NCBI RefSeq assembly: GCF_040581485.1
Contig: NC_090128.1
Coordinates: 38,346,931 to 38,410,930, forward strand
Reading direction: 5' to 3'
Length of the DNA stretch: 64,000 nt
From: Linepithema humile
Lineage: Eukaryota > Arthropoda > Insecta > Hymenoptera > Formicidae
Below, piece after piece: positions 36,440-49,306 of this stretch (position 1 is its first letter; each line of letters opens with the position of its first letter). The notes under the pieces are model-generated. The model made no database searches. It was not told where the DNA came from and worked only from the letters and a program-made list of their open reading frames with translations. Both the position numbers and the translations under genes were made by a program.

Positions 36440-37545
36440 TACGTCATATGCTTTATGTATATATATATATATAATGTATATTATATGCTCCACATTATCT
36501 ATATTTATATCAAAATATTTTTCTAAGAAATTGACATCATTTTGTATACTCTTTTTACAATAAATGTATATGATATATGCCATATTTTTTATTTCTAAAG
36601 CATGAAATATAAAGATATTTTTATTTTTTTGTGTCTATCATTTGTAAAAAAATTTTGATAAAAGAAACAACATTAATTTTGCGACTTGCAATAATCTGTT
36701 TCATTATATGCTTCTTTTAAATACTTACACTTAGCCTTATTTTATGTGATTAACTTGGTATTTAAAATACGTATCAAAATCGAAAATGTATTTCTATTAC
36801 AGTAGAAACGAAACATTCTTGTCTTACAACAGAGAGAAATAACAAAATATAATATTGTCTAAAGTACAGTCCAATAAAAACTGTTAAAATTGAACATTTT
36901 ATAAAACCACTGTGATTCATGAAAAATCAGAATTATTATTTCAAAAATATAGATATATTTCGACTGTGTGTTTTAAACTGCACTACACATTCAAAATTCA
37001 CAGAATAAATTTATTTCTGCAAAGTTGTGTATAATGTCAGTGGAAAAGTGATTTATTTGTTATTACATATACATGATATTTTACCATTCCTTTCTGGTGT
37101 AAGACTACAATGTTTTTTTTCTACTGAACTAGAAATTAATTTTATATTTTGATGTGTATTTTAGATACCAAGGAAAACGCATAAAATAAGGCTAGTTGTA
37201 AGTATTTAAAAGAAGTATATATTGAAACAGATAATTGCAAGTCACAAAATTAATGTTTTTTTTATCAAGATTTTTTTACAAATGATACATACAAGAAACT
37301 AAAAATACCTTTATATATATTTCATGCTTTATAAATAAGTTATATGACATATACATTTATTATAAAAATATATACAATATACAAAATGATATTCATATAA
37401 ATGATATACAATATACAAGATGATATAAAAAGTTAATTTTACATAGATACTTTGATGTGAATATACATAATATGGAGCACAGAATATACATAATATATAC
37501 ACATAAAGCACATGAATAAAAGTATTTTGTAGAAATTAGAATATG
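36440..37545. repeat. Long imperfect inverted repeat inside the TTAA element
   Basis: Sequence from about 36440 to 36830 (including GCCTTATTTTATG, CTTGCAATAATCTGTTTC, CATTTGTAAAAAAATTTTGA) recurs in reverse complement from about 37545 back to 37150. The arms are separated by about 320 bp. They are AT-rich and do not encode protein. Confidence 0.7.
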
Positions 37546-38183
37546 AATGTATGTAATTAAATAATATAAATGTTTGCAAAAATGTTGCAAAATTTATGTA
37601 TAATACATACACTTTTTTATCCTTCAGAGTGCCTTCAACCCATTTTTTTCAGCCGGGTTTCGTAGCACATAACACAAACACACACACACGCACAACTAAC
37701 ACACACATAACTAACCTAAAAGATTCTGTATATGACAGATAGCACTGAGAACTGTATAGCGCCTCTATCCCAAAATCTCGGAACTAATCTATAGCTCTTT
37801 TTTACCTTATTCTTTCTATATTGCACACATGCTTTACATAAATCTGGAAAAGGGTGGCGTTTTGAAAATAAGTCTCTAAGCTCTATTTTTTTGGTTTTCC
37901 ATTATTGTTTCATACGCTCTTCTTCGGCACATGGTCTTGTTTTGCAGATTGAAGCAGTATAATTTTGATATAAAAGATATAATTCTTTGAGGTGACATTG
38001 TCGGTAAATTTTCAAAAATTTTTTTTATTTTTTGGTTTAAATTTGACCAACTGCCGAAAGATTAGCATATGTACTTTATTTACACCAAAGGATTTGTAAT
38101 TCTATTAAAGCAATAAAAAACGCCACCCTTTTTAGAAAATTGAAGTTTCGGTCGGTAACAATATGACTTCAGCATCCTCTTAA

Positions 38184-40171
38184 GTCATGCAAATGCAAAT
38201 TTATTTTATATTATCACGGTGCTGATAGCTTTATAGAATTTAAATTGATTCCTACTATTACTATAATTAAATATAGATAGAAAATTAAATATGTACATAT
38301 ACAATATATATTCTTAACATGGAATGTTGATAATAAATATATATATTCCATGTTTAATATAAAACTTGCAATTAAATGTAATATTAAATGTGTGAAGGTG
38401 TCCATCTTCTTTTTGCTTTATTTTAAATAATTTTTTTTGTTATTTACTACTTTCTTATTTTATTTGAATTTATTTTTTATAATAAATTCCATAATTAATA
38501 TTTCTGCCAAAATATTATATTTTCTATCATTTTTGGATAAAGAGTCTTTAAAAACTTGCTATTAAATTGCTTAACCGACATTATGATAGTTTGTACAAAC
38601 CAATTCTCGTTAACTTCCATGATAATGCCAAATCATTTTCTTTCTCTCTCTCTTTTCTTTGTGATATTACAATGCCGGCATCAATAATACAAACGCATTC
38701 TTAATAAATGGTAACGCATGCGTTTTTCCACGTCATACATGTTCCGTTCGCAAAATCGCTTTCACCGTTAGTTCAGTAGCAGCAACAATTCTTTGCATTT
38801 GCAAACAAACAGATGTGAGAACGTGCAAATAGAACAAGCGTTAAATAACCGTGACATCTAAGTTCAGATATTAATGTTTTTCTTTTCTTAAAAAGAACAC
38901 AGATTCTCTTTATCGATATTGTATTTATAAAAAAGAAATATATTTGTGAATTAGAAAATTAAGACTCAATTTAAACAATTTGAATTATAGATCAAGACTT
39001 AAGAGCCAAAGCTGACTGTTCGTGCTAAAATTATATTTATAATAACTTCAGATTGCATACGTTCTGGTTGCTTATGTTCCGATCGTATTCAGTGTGAAAA
39101 GGTTACAGCGATATCAAAGTCAATGTAATAAATAACGGGAAGCGCATTAGAAGCAAATATGCGAGTAACAATTAAAGTTCAAAAACAAAGCGATGCGCAG
39201 TTACTTTGATCACTTTTTGAGATGCCAATTGTTACAAAATATAATACATTTCTCTCTAAATATAAAAATTATATTTTATTATATTTATTTATAATTTTAT
39301 TAGTTTTTATATTGTTGAACTGCGTTAAAAATGGGAACCAATTTTTTTACATAAACAATTATAAATTACATTTATTGTGCATGTAGATCGAATACAAGAT
39401 AAACTTTGCCAAGCGGTAATTATAACAATATAATCACTTATCGTGTAAAAGTGAGTGATGAAAAGAATGTGGAAATAATTAAATTATTGATGGATAATTT
39501 TACTTTATTATCAAAAATATCTTGTTGTTTAAAAATAAGATTATTTTTGTAAACAGAATCTACCTGAGAGTACGTATTGCAAAGATTGTCATCCAGACGT
39601 CGTTTAAGAAGACGCGTACCGATACGCATAGCATTACAAAAAGCGATTTACATAAAAAGAAGGCAAGGTGGATTACATAATACCGATTATGCTTCTGGTT
39701 ACACCACCAATGAAGACACATGATTAATAAGAAAAAGAAATAAATGCATGTGATCTGCGACCTTTAGTAAAATTCGCCCACGCGAATGCAGTGAAGCGTG
39801 CTCACTATCTCTAATTTACAAGAATATAAACGCCCTCCTGGTTTCATGCACGCGTTACAATCTCGTCAAATAGCGGCACGCACTCGAATGTGTTCTTTTA
39901 TGTGAAAGCATGCGAAGTGTTCCTCCATGAATCACATTTCCTTCGTTATTATTTCTTCGATATCATATTTTTTTCAAACATCACCTATTTTACAGTTACA
40001 TAAGAATTTAATAACAATAAGACAATTTTACGATCTAAATATTCAGAATATCGAATACAAAAAAATCTTAGATGCAAAAAGTTAATTTCGAAAAATTATA
40101 TAATTTTATTCAAAATTGAAATATTTAAAGTTTAATAAGTTTAAAATTAATAAGTTTTCATTTATCACAGT
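38184..40171. other. AT-rich intergenic sequence before the duplicated IR unit
   Basis: No gene is supported. A 63-aa ORF on the minus strand (39438-39629) begins MRIGTRLLKRRLDDNLCNTY; it has a potential splice donor after Gln-22, but I find no partner exon and do not call it. The right boundary is where homology with the second unit (from 49307) begins. Confidence 0.5.
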
Positions 40172-40356
40172 TATAATAATATTACTAGGAAATGGAAATG
40201 CATCAGCATTTTTGCAACAAATATAGCCGATTTGATACGCACTCAGATAGCATAACCGGCAAGCGCAACGGATATGAGTGAGCACGCGCTATGTTTCCGC
40301 TTTCTGTTTGACCGAAAGTGACCCTTGTCTGATTAGAAAAAACTCGCACGCATGCA

Positions 40357-40641
40357 TCAATATCTGGCTACGACATCAAATTGCCGACCGTCGTCGCGCA
40401 GCCACTTCATGTACATATATACATGAGTTGCTTTTACCGTTGCATCGAATGTTGCAGCGAAGATGTTGATTACGAAAATAAACGCGTCTTCGCAAATTTC
40501 GATTTTATCAGTGAGAAATTGAACAATGCGATGACTGCACACAATTGCAGCAAAAAGTGGTTCTTGAATTGCCGGATTATCTGGACTTTTGTGCAATAAC
40601 TTAGGTGCAATGGATGCAATTGTGCGATAAGAAATAAGCAA
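40357..40641 (-). pseudogene. Unidentified 94-codon ORF, broken in the second unit
   Basis: The minus-strand ORF contains a hydrophobic, helix-like stretch (FIFVINIFAATFDATVKATH) after a polar segment, which could be a membrane segment from a receptor gene fragment. I do not recognise the family. In the duplicate (49499-49681) a single-base deletion near 49655 shifts the frame and shortens the ORF. Since the surrounding non-coding sequence is equally conserved, similarity between the copies is not evidence for coding. It could be a decayed exon or chance. Confidence 0.2.
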
Positions 40642-41729
40642 ATTGTTCTCGAATTTTTATATTTTTTTTGCAAAATGTATCAAAGCATATATAATTGGAA
40701 ATAATTGATCAACATTCCGAAATTAGTTTTTCCATCATATATAATTGCATTCAATGTAAATAGACTATTTATCCTTATAAGACATTGTCGTCGATTGATA
40801 GATTTTAGAGGAAGCCACAGAAATTATATTATTACTTGAATAAGATTTGTGAATCCAATAAATCATCGTTCTCAATACTGAGACTGTGAAGTTCGAAATT
40901 GTTTAACCATATATTATTAAATATGAAAGCGTTTAATAGTATGATTACACCGCTATAGATAAACTGCACTCTAAATGTATTAATTTCTCCAACAAGCCAG
41001 ATAATTTGATTAGTGGATCATAAATAATAGACGTAATCATATGTCGCTACACCACAAACAACTATTTCGCATTTTTGATCGAAACAAGAAATTGTTAAGT
41101 GTAGTAAATTAAATATTAATTTTATCCAATAATATTAAAAGTTTAATAATTTGATTAGTACTCGCATATTTTTCTTTAGTAAAAAAAAAAAAAATAAACG
41201 ATCAACTGCTATTTAGAACACAAACTATATTATAATTTATCATAATTTTTGATTGATTAATACTTATTTCTATTAAATGTTTATTTGGATATTAGGTTCT
41301 CCATCAAAATTGTCACATTTGCCATAAACAACATAATGTTAATCGTTTACTCAGTATCAAAACTGAAAGAACTACTGACATATCACTTTATCAAAGTCAT
41401 AATTACCATTGCAAAATGGTCGAGCGTAAAAGCATTTAATTGCCGTATCACATGATTGCCCAAAATAGGAGATCATCGAAATCCATTCTAGATGCATGCA
41501 AATTTTCTCATCTGGGAAAGACGAAATTCTTCTTGTTTAGTTACCCATTTCCTTATTATACTTTTCTTTCTATTTTATTTATACCTTTTAAATTTTTATT
41601 TTTTTGTAGTTTATTTTTAATTGATTATTTTTGTATTTAATGTGGAAATTATGTCATTTTTTATCATTTTTGTTGTTTTTAAATTTATCTCAGCATAGAA
41701 TAAATCCATGTAAATCTTTGTTTCTTGTC

Positions 41730-42095
41730 TCTCCCTTTCGCCGACGTCGACAGCCCACATATACCGGGTGTCGCGTAGGTGTGGATCGCGCGTTGTGCAC
41801 ATACGGTGGAGTAATCATGCAGGACCGACACCCCACTGCCGTCTCAGTAGTGGCAGAATGGAATGGAAAGGAAAAGAGAAAGAGAAATCGTGGTGTACAG
41901 TTGCCTGCCTGTTTAATGTAGACATGATTACGTCTCGTATCTGGCAAACCCATTCAGTACTTCTCACGGCACAGGAGCACATAGTGCGGTCGAGCTGTAA
42001 ACCGTCTCCGCGAGTGGTGCACGCACACGAGTGGCGCGACAAAGAAGTGCAGCTACGGAAGATAAATCTGCCGAAGAAGTCGAAGAAGAATTAAG
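41730..42095. promoter_or_regulatory. CpG-rich block in the IR unit leader (first copy)
   Basis: A GC-rich island about 1.9 kb upstream of IR copy C contrasts with AT-rich flanks. Overlapping ORFs on both strands exist, but their translations are low-complexity and mutually exclusive. It is repeated at 50860-51225. It may be a promoter, a non-coding exon, or the remnant of an unrelated gene. Confidence 0.3.
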
Positions 42096-42449
42096 AACAA
42101 GAAGATGAAAGCAGATAAGCGGAGACAAAAATAATATAAAATTAGACTAAAAATATTCAGATGACTTAAAAATATACTAGATGTGTGTTAAAAGTACCAG
42201 AAGATATTGTTTTAAGTAAATGAAAACATATTAATTATATTACAAAATGTAAATAAAATATAAAATAAAAACATGTTTATTTTATACCGCAATACAAATA
42301 TTGAGATTTATAAAATTAAAAACAGTTAAAAAATACAATAAAAAAATAATAATTTAAGATAAATAACAATTAATTACGTACAAAAATATTTTATTTTTTG
42401 AAATAATTTTAAAATACCGAGCAAAAGAAGTAGTGCGTTTCTACTGCAA

Positions 42450-42641
42450 TCAAATCTTCGTACATGTGCTAATACGCTTGTACTTTAGGAAGTAATTCGG
42501 CACATATCCGGTAACTATGTGATGTGAGAAGTTCGGTTCCGTGCCGAATGGTGCGTCAATTCGCGCTCCGAGGCATATTTTTTCGTTTTCGTGTACCGTT
42601 TCCGTGCAGTTCACATTAGTGGGGTATAAACTTTGTTTCAA
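42450..42641 (-). pseudogene. Decayed coding-like segment, deletion copy
   Basis: This is the counterpart of 51580-51804 but lacks 64 bp. The loss joins the 5' part of one frame to the 3' part of another, producing a 63-codon ORF whose C-terminal half (PNFSHHIVTGYVPNYF) matches the longer copy. The missing segment is bordered by GTTCCGTGCC-like direct repeats, suggesting a slippage deletion. Family unknown. Confidence 0.3.
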
Positions 42642-43948
42642 CAGCGTTGAGTTTCATAGTTGTAATTTGCATAGATCAACGTGTTAGTTGTTAGTAATGC
42701 CACGGAAAGCTAAATTGTTACGCATCGATAGGTGAAGAAGGCTATCATTTAGTGAACAGCGGATCGTTTCAGATAATAATGTGCTTTCATAGTTCCATTT
42801 GGCCCTTCTGTTACTAACGCGACAGCTAATAAAGTTGTTGGCACATATTTGATTTTAGCTTCTTCTACAGTTATTATCATAATTTAATGGTGTATCGAGT
42901 TTTATTTGCATAATATTGATATTGTGTAATATTTTGTAAAAAAATGTACGAGTCACTTATTTTTTAAATAATTTTGTCAAGAAAAATTTTATATTTATAC
43001 ACTATGATATTTAGTGTGTGTATATATATATACTTTGTTATAAACTTTAGTTGCGTTTAAGCAATTCTGGAAATTTTTAAAAATATAATTATAAAACGAT
43101 TTTGTGGAATAAAAGAATTGTGTATTGATATTCAATTTTGTATTTTATGAACCAAAAATATCAACTACTCGTAATATTCGATAACATCTAGTTTAATAAT
43201 CGCTTGTTTAAGATGAAATCAGCTTGTGTGATCGCAATTTTCTAATGGAAGTGGTATCAATAATCATATATTTGTAGAATATACATCTGATACAATGTTA
43301 TAAATTAAAATGTGCACTTTCTGAATGAAAACGTCAGGGTCGGATGTGTATGTTAGTAGATCTCCAGATTTTGAAATTTGTCAATTGACGTACATTTGAT
43401 TGCTTAACAGAGATCTCATTTTCTGCTTGCGTTTATATTCATATCTGTATGAGTAACTTACATGAAAATCTAATCTAAATAATAATATTATTTTATAATG
43501 CATTATTTTAAGATTATCTTCAACTATGTAATATAAATATTTGTAGAGCAGTTAATAAGAAATTTAATACTAATTTAAAGTGACGTAATAAAATTATTTA
43601 AAAAATGACATTGCTTATGATTAATTACACTTATTTCTAAGTTTTATAATTTGTTAATTATATATATATTATCAATATTGTTAAAAATAAAAACTTTATT
43701 TATATTAATTAAAGTTTAATGAAATAATAATCAAGAAAGTTTTTTTATGTTTGATTGATTATTTATTTTCCGAAGTTCTTCGGATTTATTTTATTTGAAA
43801 GTGTTTAATATGTCCCTGCATTTACCCTGCATTGCTCGATAAGAAAATATTTACCCTGCTTAGCAGAAATTTTAATTCTTTAGTTGGTCTTCTACCTTTC
43901 ATACTACAAACTGTTGTGCTATTTTTGCCCTCCTCTTACGCCGACGAC
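42642..43948. other. Leader of IR copy C
   Basis: This AT-rich sequence is homologous to the leaders of copies A (from about 25735) and D. The 130 bases before the ATG stay open in frame in all three copies but contain no ATG, so they are read as 5' UTR. The words CCCTGCATTTxCCCTGCATTG just upstream form a conserved direct repeat. Confidence 0.5.
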
Positions 43949-46900
43949 ATGAGATTACCGCTCTGTTTGATGTATTCAATGCTGTTTTGTGTTCTTCTAA
44001 GCTCGGCAGAAAGACACTTCAACATCAGCGCCTTCGTTGATGTGATATTGAGCATCCGAAAATTTTATTCCGCGGCGACCGTTATGTTTGCCCACCCCGG
44101 AGATGATTACAAAGATTATGGAGGTCAGTTTAAAACGATATATGTTATTATTACATAAGTGTTTTATAAATATTGATTTAATTAAATAAATATTTGCAAC
44201 ATTCCGATATTTTCCAATAATTTTCCTTGAATTGATGGAATAAAAGAAACAGCAGAACTATTGCAGAAGCGATTTCATTTGTTTAGGCAAATTTTTAGAA
44301 AATGTATTTTTACTACAAAATTAGTACAAAATATCAAGCTTATTAAGCTGCGATTCCCGTAGATTTGGAGATCACACACTTGGTGCATGGATGCTACCGT
44401 AGACTGAGCCAGCACAATGTGATGACCGTGAATATGCATTTCAAAAAGATGGAAAGATCGCTCAGATACTATAATCAAATAGTACAACCCATCACCATCG
44501 TTATCATGCCTAACTTTGAGGCGTATCAGGAATTTGCTGAGGCCACTAAAACTTACCCCATGTCTTTTTCGGTGTGGTTTGTGCTGTTTCTTTATCCAAT
44601 TGCCAATGATACCCACAATTATTGTCTTGAGCCAATAGGTAATCCCTTCAACATAGCGTTCGACACGCAGATGCTGGTATTGTGTCATGACGAAGACATT
44701 CTGCGGGAATGGTACTCGGTCAAAGGCGAGACTGTTAAGACCTCTGAGTTAGCAGTATGGGACGATGAGAAAGGATTTGTTTTTCTGACGAACATGTCTC
44801 TCTATGATCGAAGGAAGGATTTGGAAGGAGTTGTCCTGCGAGCCGTCGTGATTAAGGTTTTCAACAAGATTTTCGAAGTGGTTTATTGGCATAAGAATAA
44901 TTATATACTGAATATCTTATAATTAATTCCACGCGTCAGAAGAAAGGAGGATGTTAAATATAGGTCGATTTTGACTCATGATGTTGAACCAAAACTATAA
45001 ATAATTTCTTATAGATTTTATACCGTAGAATCACGTGATAAAGTTTGTTTTCTTTTAGACACCGAGGAAAGTACGGAAAAATTGAAAAAAGACCATGAAA
45101 AATGGATTTTCCCGAGCTGGTTGAAGCTCATTCTTGCAGCGATTTTAAAAAAATAATTTGTCGCTCTTCTCCTTTTGCATAGAGGTTTTGAGGCCCTCAC
45201 ATGACATACAAAAAAGACCGATTCGATACATGTGTCGGAAGACATCCTTATATTCAAAAAACCACCCCAGAGTGCCTAAAAATGTCTCGCCTAGCAAAAA
45301 ATAATTTGTCGTTTTTTTCCTTCTGCACTGAGAAAGTTCCAAGGCCCTCACACGACATGCAAAAGAGACCGATCCGATACATGCGTCGGAAGACACCCTT
45401 AGCTTGGCGAGAATTGTTTAAGTGATTTTGGGGATGGTTTTTCGAGTAAAAGGGTGTCTTCCGACGCATGTATCGGATCGTACTTTTTTGCATGTCGTAT
45501 GAGAGCTTCAGAACTTTCTGTATGCCAAAGAAGAAAAACGACAAGTTATTTTTTGCTAGGCGAGAATTTTTTAGGCACTCTTGTGTGGTTTTTTGAGTAT
45601 AAGGGTGTCTTCCGACGCATGTATCGGATCGGTCTTTTTTGTATGTCATATGAGGGCCTCAGAACTTCCTTCCTGCAAAAGGACAAGAGCAACAAATCAT
45701 TTTTTTTAAATTGCTGCAAGAATGTTCCAAGCTTCAATCAGCTCGGGAAATTCCATTTTTTATGGTCTTTTTTCAATTTTTCCGTACTTTCCCCGGTGTC
45801 TAGAGGAAAACAAACTTTACCACGTGATTCTACGGTATGAAATCTATAAGAAACCATGTGTAGTTTTGGTTTCACACCATGGGCCAAAATCGACCTATAT
45901 TTAACTTCCTCCTTTGACATTTGCATAAAATATTTTTACAAGTTTGCATTTGTACATATAATCAATTTCCGTCAATTCGTCATCAAATTTTATCAAATAA
46001 TTTTTTCCAAGTTTTGTTATATTACGAATAATATGCATTAAAAATTATATATTCTCCAAAATTTATTTATAATTATTACTATCAAAATTAATTCTCAATT
46101 TAATTCTTTGCTATTAATTTAATCAAGGATATACCGATTTCATCCCCATTTGGTGAGAACTACGTGGCTAATTTGTATACCAAAGTATTAGAAGAGCTTA
46201 AGGATACTCTTAACTGTACTCTGAATATTGTATCGGAATTGGAGGACCACGGCACATATAATTTTGAAAATAATATTTGGTCCGGAGTGATGGGTGAAAT
46301 CGTGTCGAATCGCGCAGACTTCGCTATTGCCGATATGTCGATGACTAGTCTTCGAATAAAAGACGTTGACTTCACGCTGCCCTTGATAGTATCTAAAAGC
46401 AGCTTGTTTATAAAAGAACCAGAAACTTGTGGTGTCAAGTGGCTTGGTTATTTTCAGGTAGATGCAATTAATATTAATTGCAATAGAATAAACGCATCTT
46501 GGTTTATTTGTATATTTTATTATTCTACAAAATTAAAATACATAAGAAAACAAAGAAAAGAAATTTTTATTTTAAATTATTAATTTATTAACTTGTATAT
46601 TTGTAACAGGTTTTTAATTTACAAATTTGGATTGCACTTATTATGGTAATAGCAATTACTCCGCTTTTATTGTTATATATGAAGTATTACATGCAAACAT
46701 TTCATGGATTTCGACACGTTATCAATCTGATTTCTGATAATTATCTTTGCATTTGGGGCATCTTCTGTCTGCAATCACTTATAGGTACTATATTATTTGT
46801 AGTTTATCTTATAGCTGTAAATTACAAATTTTAAGTATTATATATTTATTTATAAAATATTTATAAAATACTTTATAATTGTTTCACTTTATTAAATAAC

Positions 46901-48185
46901 AAATAAAATTATATAATTTTAATTACATTAAATAAAAAATTCAAAGATTTTGTAAATAAAATTTAAAATTGATTTTTGACTTTAGATTTTCCGTCGTCTT
47001 CGCCGCTACGTCTTGCGTACTTTACAATAATTTTAACAGCAGTGCTGATAATGACTCATTACTCGGCAGCGTTAGTTAGCTTTCTAACGGCGTGCAATAC
47101 TATTTTACCTTTTCGGACAATCGACGAATTTGTCAACGATGGTACTTATGAATTGATAGTTCCACGCGGTAGTGCTGATTATGACGTAATTACCGTAAGT
47201 TCGTTCAATAATTAAGAATTTCTGTTCTCTTTTGCTTTTTCTTCTGTCCATTTAGACTGTCAAAGTTATAACTGATTGTACTTAAACTTGATAACATGAA
47301 ATTACAATCATATTTAATTTTGCTACATTCTTGTTAACATTAATACATATATTCAGCATTTATTTATGTATTACAAAGCATTTTTGCAATTGTTTTAGAT
47401 GTCAGAGGATATTTTCTTATTAAAATTGAAGAAATTAATGAAGGACGAATCGAAACTGCCAGCAACTTTAGTCGATGGTTTCGTGCAAGTACGATTAATA
47501 TTTGTATTTTTGCATCAAAGCATATTAAAATAAATAGGAAATCAATTTTAAAAATGTAGCTAATATTGCTGTTAAGTTTTTATTCGATAAAATTATTTCA
47601 ATCATTTTAAATAATATTAATTATTTTTAAGCTTACGATGTACATAGCGAGATTATTTATTATTTATTGTTTCTTTAGGTATGCAATGAAAAAAATGTCG
47701 CTTTTATGGTGTTAAATGTTTTGAAGGAAAGTGTAGAAATGAAAACTCCGTGCAAACTGTCGGCTATCAGTACTGAAAGAATCGACAACTTAGGGATAGT
47801 TCTGTCTAAAGGCAATCCATACACTGCTGTAATAAATTATCAGTGAGTACCATAAAAATATTTAGTATATTGTATATTTAGTATATTTAGTATATTTAAT
47901 ATATTTAGTATGTCATACATACTCGTTGCTGTCAATTTTGAAAATATTGTATATTTCAGTTTGGAGAAATTTTTGGATAATGGAATGATGATGCGTCTGA
48001 GAGGTGCGTCATTTTCAATGCAGCCATTTAAAAATAAGGCTTATGAACCGGTTCGCATAGTAGGCGTCATTCCAATTTTGGTAATACTCTGTGGAGGTTT
48101 CATATTGAGTATTTTTGTGTTTCTTATGGAAAAAATTTTTTATCGGCATACAAAAAGCGAATCTCAAAAGTCCTCTGCTAACTGA
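43949..48185 (+). CDS. Ionotropic receptor, copy C (type 1), 8 exons, intact
   Basis: Exons 43949-44123, 44363-44856, 46128-46457, 46610-46784, 46986-47194, 47399-47488, 47679-47842 and 47960-48185 give 620 aa. The protein is very close to copies A and D. It starts with the same signal peptide (MRLPLCLMYSMLFCVLLSSA) and has the S1 Arg in TSLRIKDVDFTLP, pore LCIWGIFCLQSLIG, TM2 HYSAALVSFLT, and TM3 in exon 8. The C-terminal tail is 11 residues shorter than in copy A and ends SQKSSAN. Intron 2 is enlarged to 1.27 kb by a foldback element that copies A and D lack. The exon 2 donor (AAG|GTTTTC) is weak, and the frame stays open for 21 codons into the intron. Substitutions against copy A are scattered; no exon is broken. 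Confidence 0.9.
44945..45913. mobile_element. About 970-bp foldback element in intron 2 of IR copy C
   Basis: The ends AGGAGGATGTTAAATATAGG and the reverse complement at the right (one mismatch) begin a long inverted repeat that covers most of the element. The interior contains several copies, in both orientations, of a block with CGATACATGCGTCGGAAGAC and AAAAAATAATTTGTCG. Mirrored ORFs on both strands result from the palindrome and are not genes. Copies A and D preserve the uninterrupted empty site (GTCAGAAGAAAATTTGA), so the insertion is specific to C. Confidence 0.9.
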
Positions 48186-48764
48186 AGAAACAGTTTTTTA
48201 TTAAAAGACAATAATCAAAATATTTGAAATTGGCAAATTCGTTTAATATAAATGTTTGCACTTACAATTAGAGTTAGAAGGAGAAACATATGCTACGTTT
48301 TCATGTGTATCTATGTATTTGTAGATTTGCAACAAAAAATTAAATAATATTGACATTTGCATATCATCTTTTCTTAATCGCTGTATGTAATGCGTATCAC
48401 TTTTAATGGTTTAAATAATTAAAAATTTTTTTTGCGACACCTTGTAAAATGCTGAATAAAATGTAGTAAAAAAAAAATTACTATATAGTAAATTAATTAA
48501 GAATTTTTTAGCACAATATTCTCCAAAAAAGCAAATGTTTAAAATCTGGTTTCCAGTTTTTATAATGTTTTTTTATAAAAATATCTAATGCTTAGTATGA
48601 TTAACTAATCAGTAGTGACGTATCGAGTGATCGATATCAAAAAATTTTTTCTGTATTCTTTTCCAACAAATATATTTTTTTTATAAACTTAAATATGTAA
48701 ACTGACCTTCATGTGATAAACTAAAAACTAAAATACGTAGACATTTAAGATAATGATATATAGG
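48186..48764. other. 3' flank of IR copy C
   Basis: The sequence matches the flanks behind copies A and D, so it belongs to the duplicated unit. It contains AATAAA-like words near 48459. No coding sequence. Confidence 0.55.
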
Positions 48765-49244
48765 CCCTGGTAGAAAAATCACCGTGGTGCTAGGCTGGCG
48801 CTAACTTACTTGTCCCACTGTCTGATAAGGAGCTAGTATGGCATGCAGACTAGCGCCAGACACAAAATTATCACATTCTTCCAGTCTAATACCCGACTTA
48901 ATCGACTAGTCAGGCGTTAGCTAGCTCTAGTGTAGTGTTATCTAGCCGTGGTGTGGCGCACGCTAGTTCTAATGTTGTACTATCTAGCCATGATGTGGCG
49001 ATAGCTAGTTCTCACGCAATTCTTATTTTACTATACTAGAAGTAGTCTGGAGTGAACTAGCGCCAGGCTACTTCTAGTCAGACATTATTAACATAGTATA
49101 TTTCTAGCGCCTCGCTAGAAATAGTTTGACGCTGATTTGCGCCACGTCAAAACTAAATTTATTATATTACATGGGGATACAACATGACAGTCAAGATAGG
49201 AGCTAGCTAGACATCAGGATCTAGCATGGCACTTTCTACCAGGG
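48765..49244. mobile_element. 480-bp TIR element, unique to the copy C flank
   Basis: The left end CCCTGGTAGAAA is mirrored at the right end (TTTCTACCAGGG). The interior is rich in repeated CTAGCGCCAG and GCTAGTTCT words in both orientations. The corresponding position behind copy D (near 62036) reads straight through ATATAGGCAAGCAATG, giving an empty site. No transposase is encoded. Confidence 0.85.
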
Positions 49245-49306
49245 GGCAAGCAATGCTGATTGCAAAAGCTTGGCTGCAACTATAAACAATCAATAATTCA
49301 TGAATT

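Larger units (their letters stand above)
34536..38183. mobile_element. 3.6-kb TTAA-flanked TIR element with internal satellite
   Basis: TTAA at 34536-34539 is followed by GAGGATGCTGAAGT. The right end reads ACTTCAGCATCCTC followed by TTAA (38180-38183). TTAA targets are typical of piggyBac and Kolobok superfamilies. The element has no credible transposase. It contains a GC-richer left end, an inverted repeat around 34925-35100, a 1-kb tandem hairpin repeat (35430-36425), and two long inverted arms (about 36440-36830 against 37150-37545). It is therefore a large non-autonomous or composite element that gained satellite sequence. Confidence 0.75.
40172..49306. repeat. First copy of a roughly 9.1-kb tandem segmental duplication (contains IR copy C)
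   Basis: The sequence from about 40172 is matched nearly base for base by that from about 49307, through the non-coding leader and the whole receptor gene. Examples are AGCCGATTTGATACGCACTC at 40230 and the CpG-rich block at 41740. The two copies differ by point changes, small indels and three large element insertions. The left junction is visible at 49300-49320, where the 3' flank of copy C (ending in the leader normally found before type 2 genes) switches abruptly into the leader sequence. Confidence 0.88.

Noticed and set aside
41631..42094. Overlapping ORFs in the CpG-rich block before IR copy C and its duplicate at 50782-51224
   Set aside because: ORFs occur on both strands with low-complexity composition and no splice-consistent neighbours. 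Duplication explains their conservation.
45018..45926. Several overlapping ORFs on both strands with similar Met-Ser-Ser-Asp-Ala-Cys proteins
   Set aside because: They arise from the arms and internal repeats of the foldback element and mirror each other. No domain is present.
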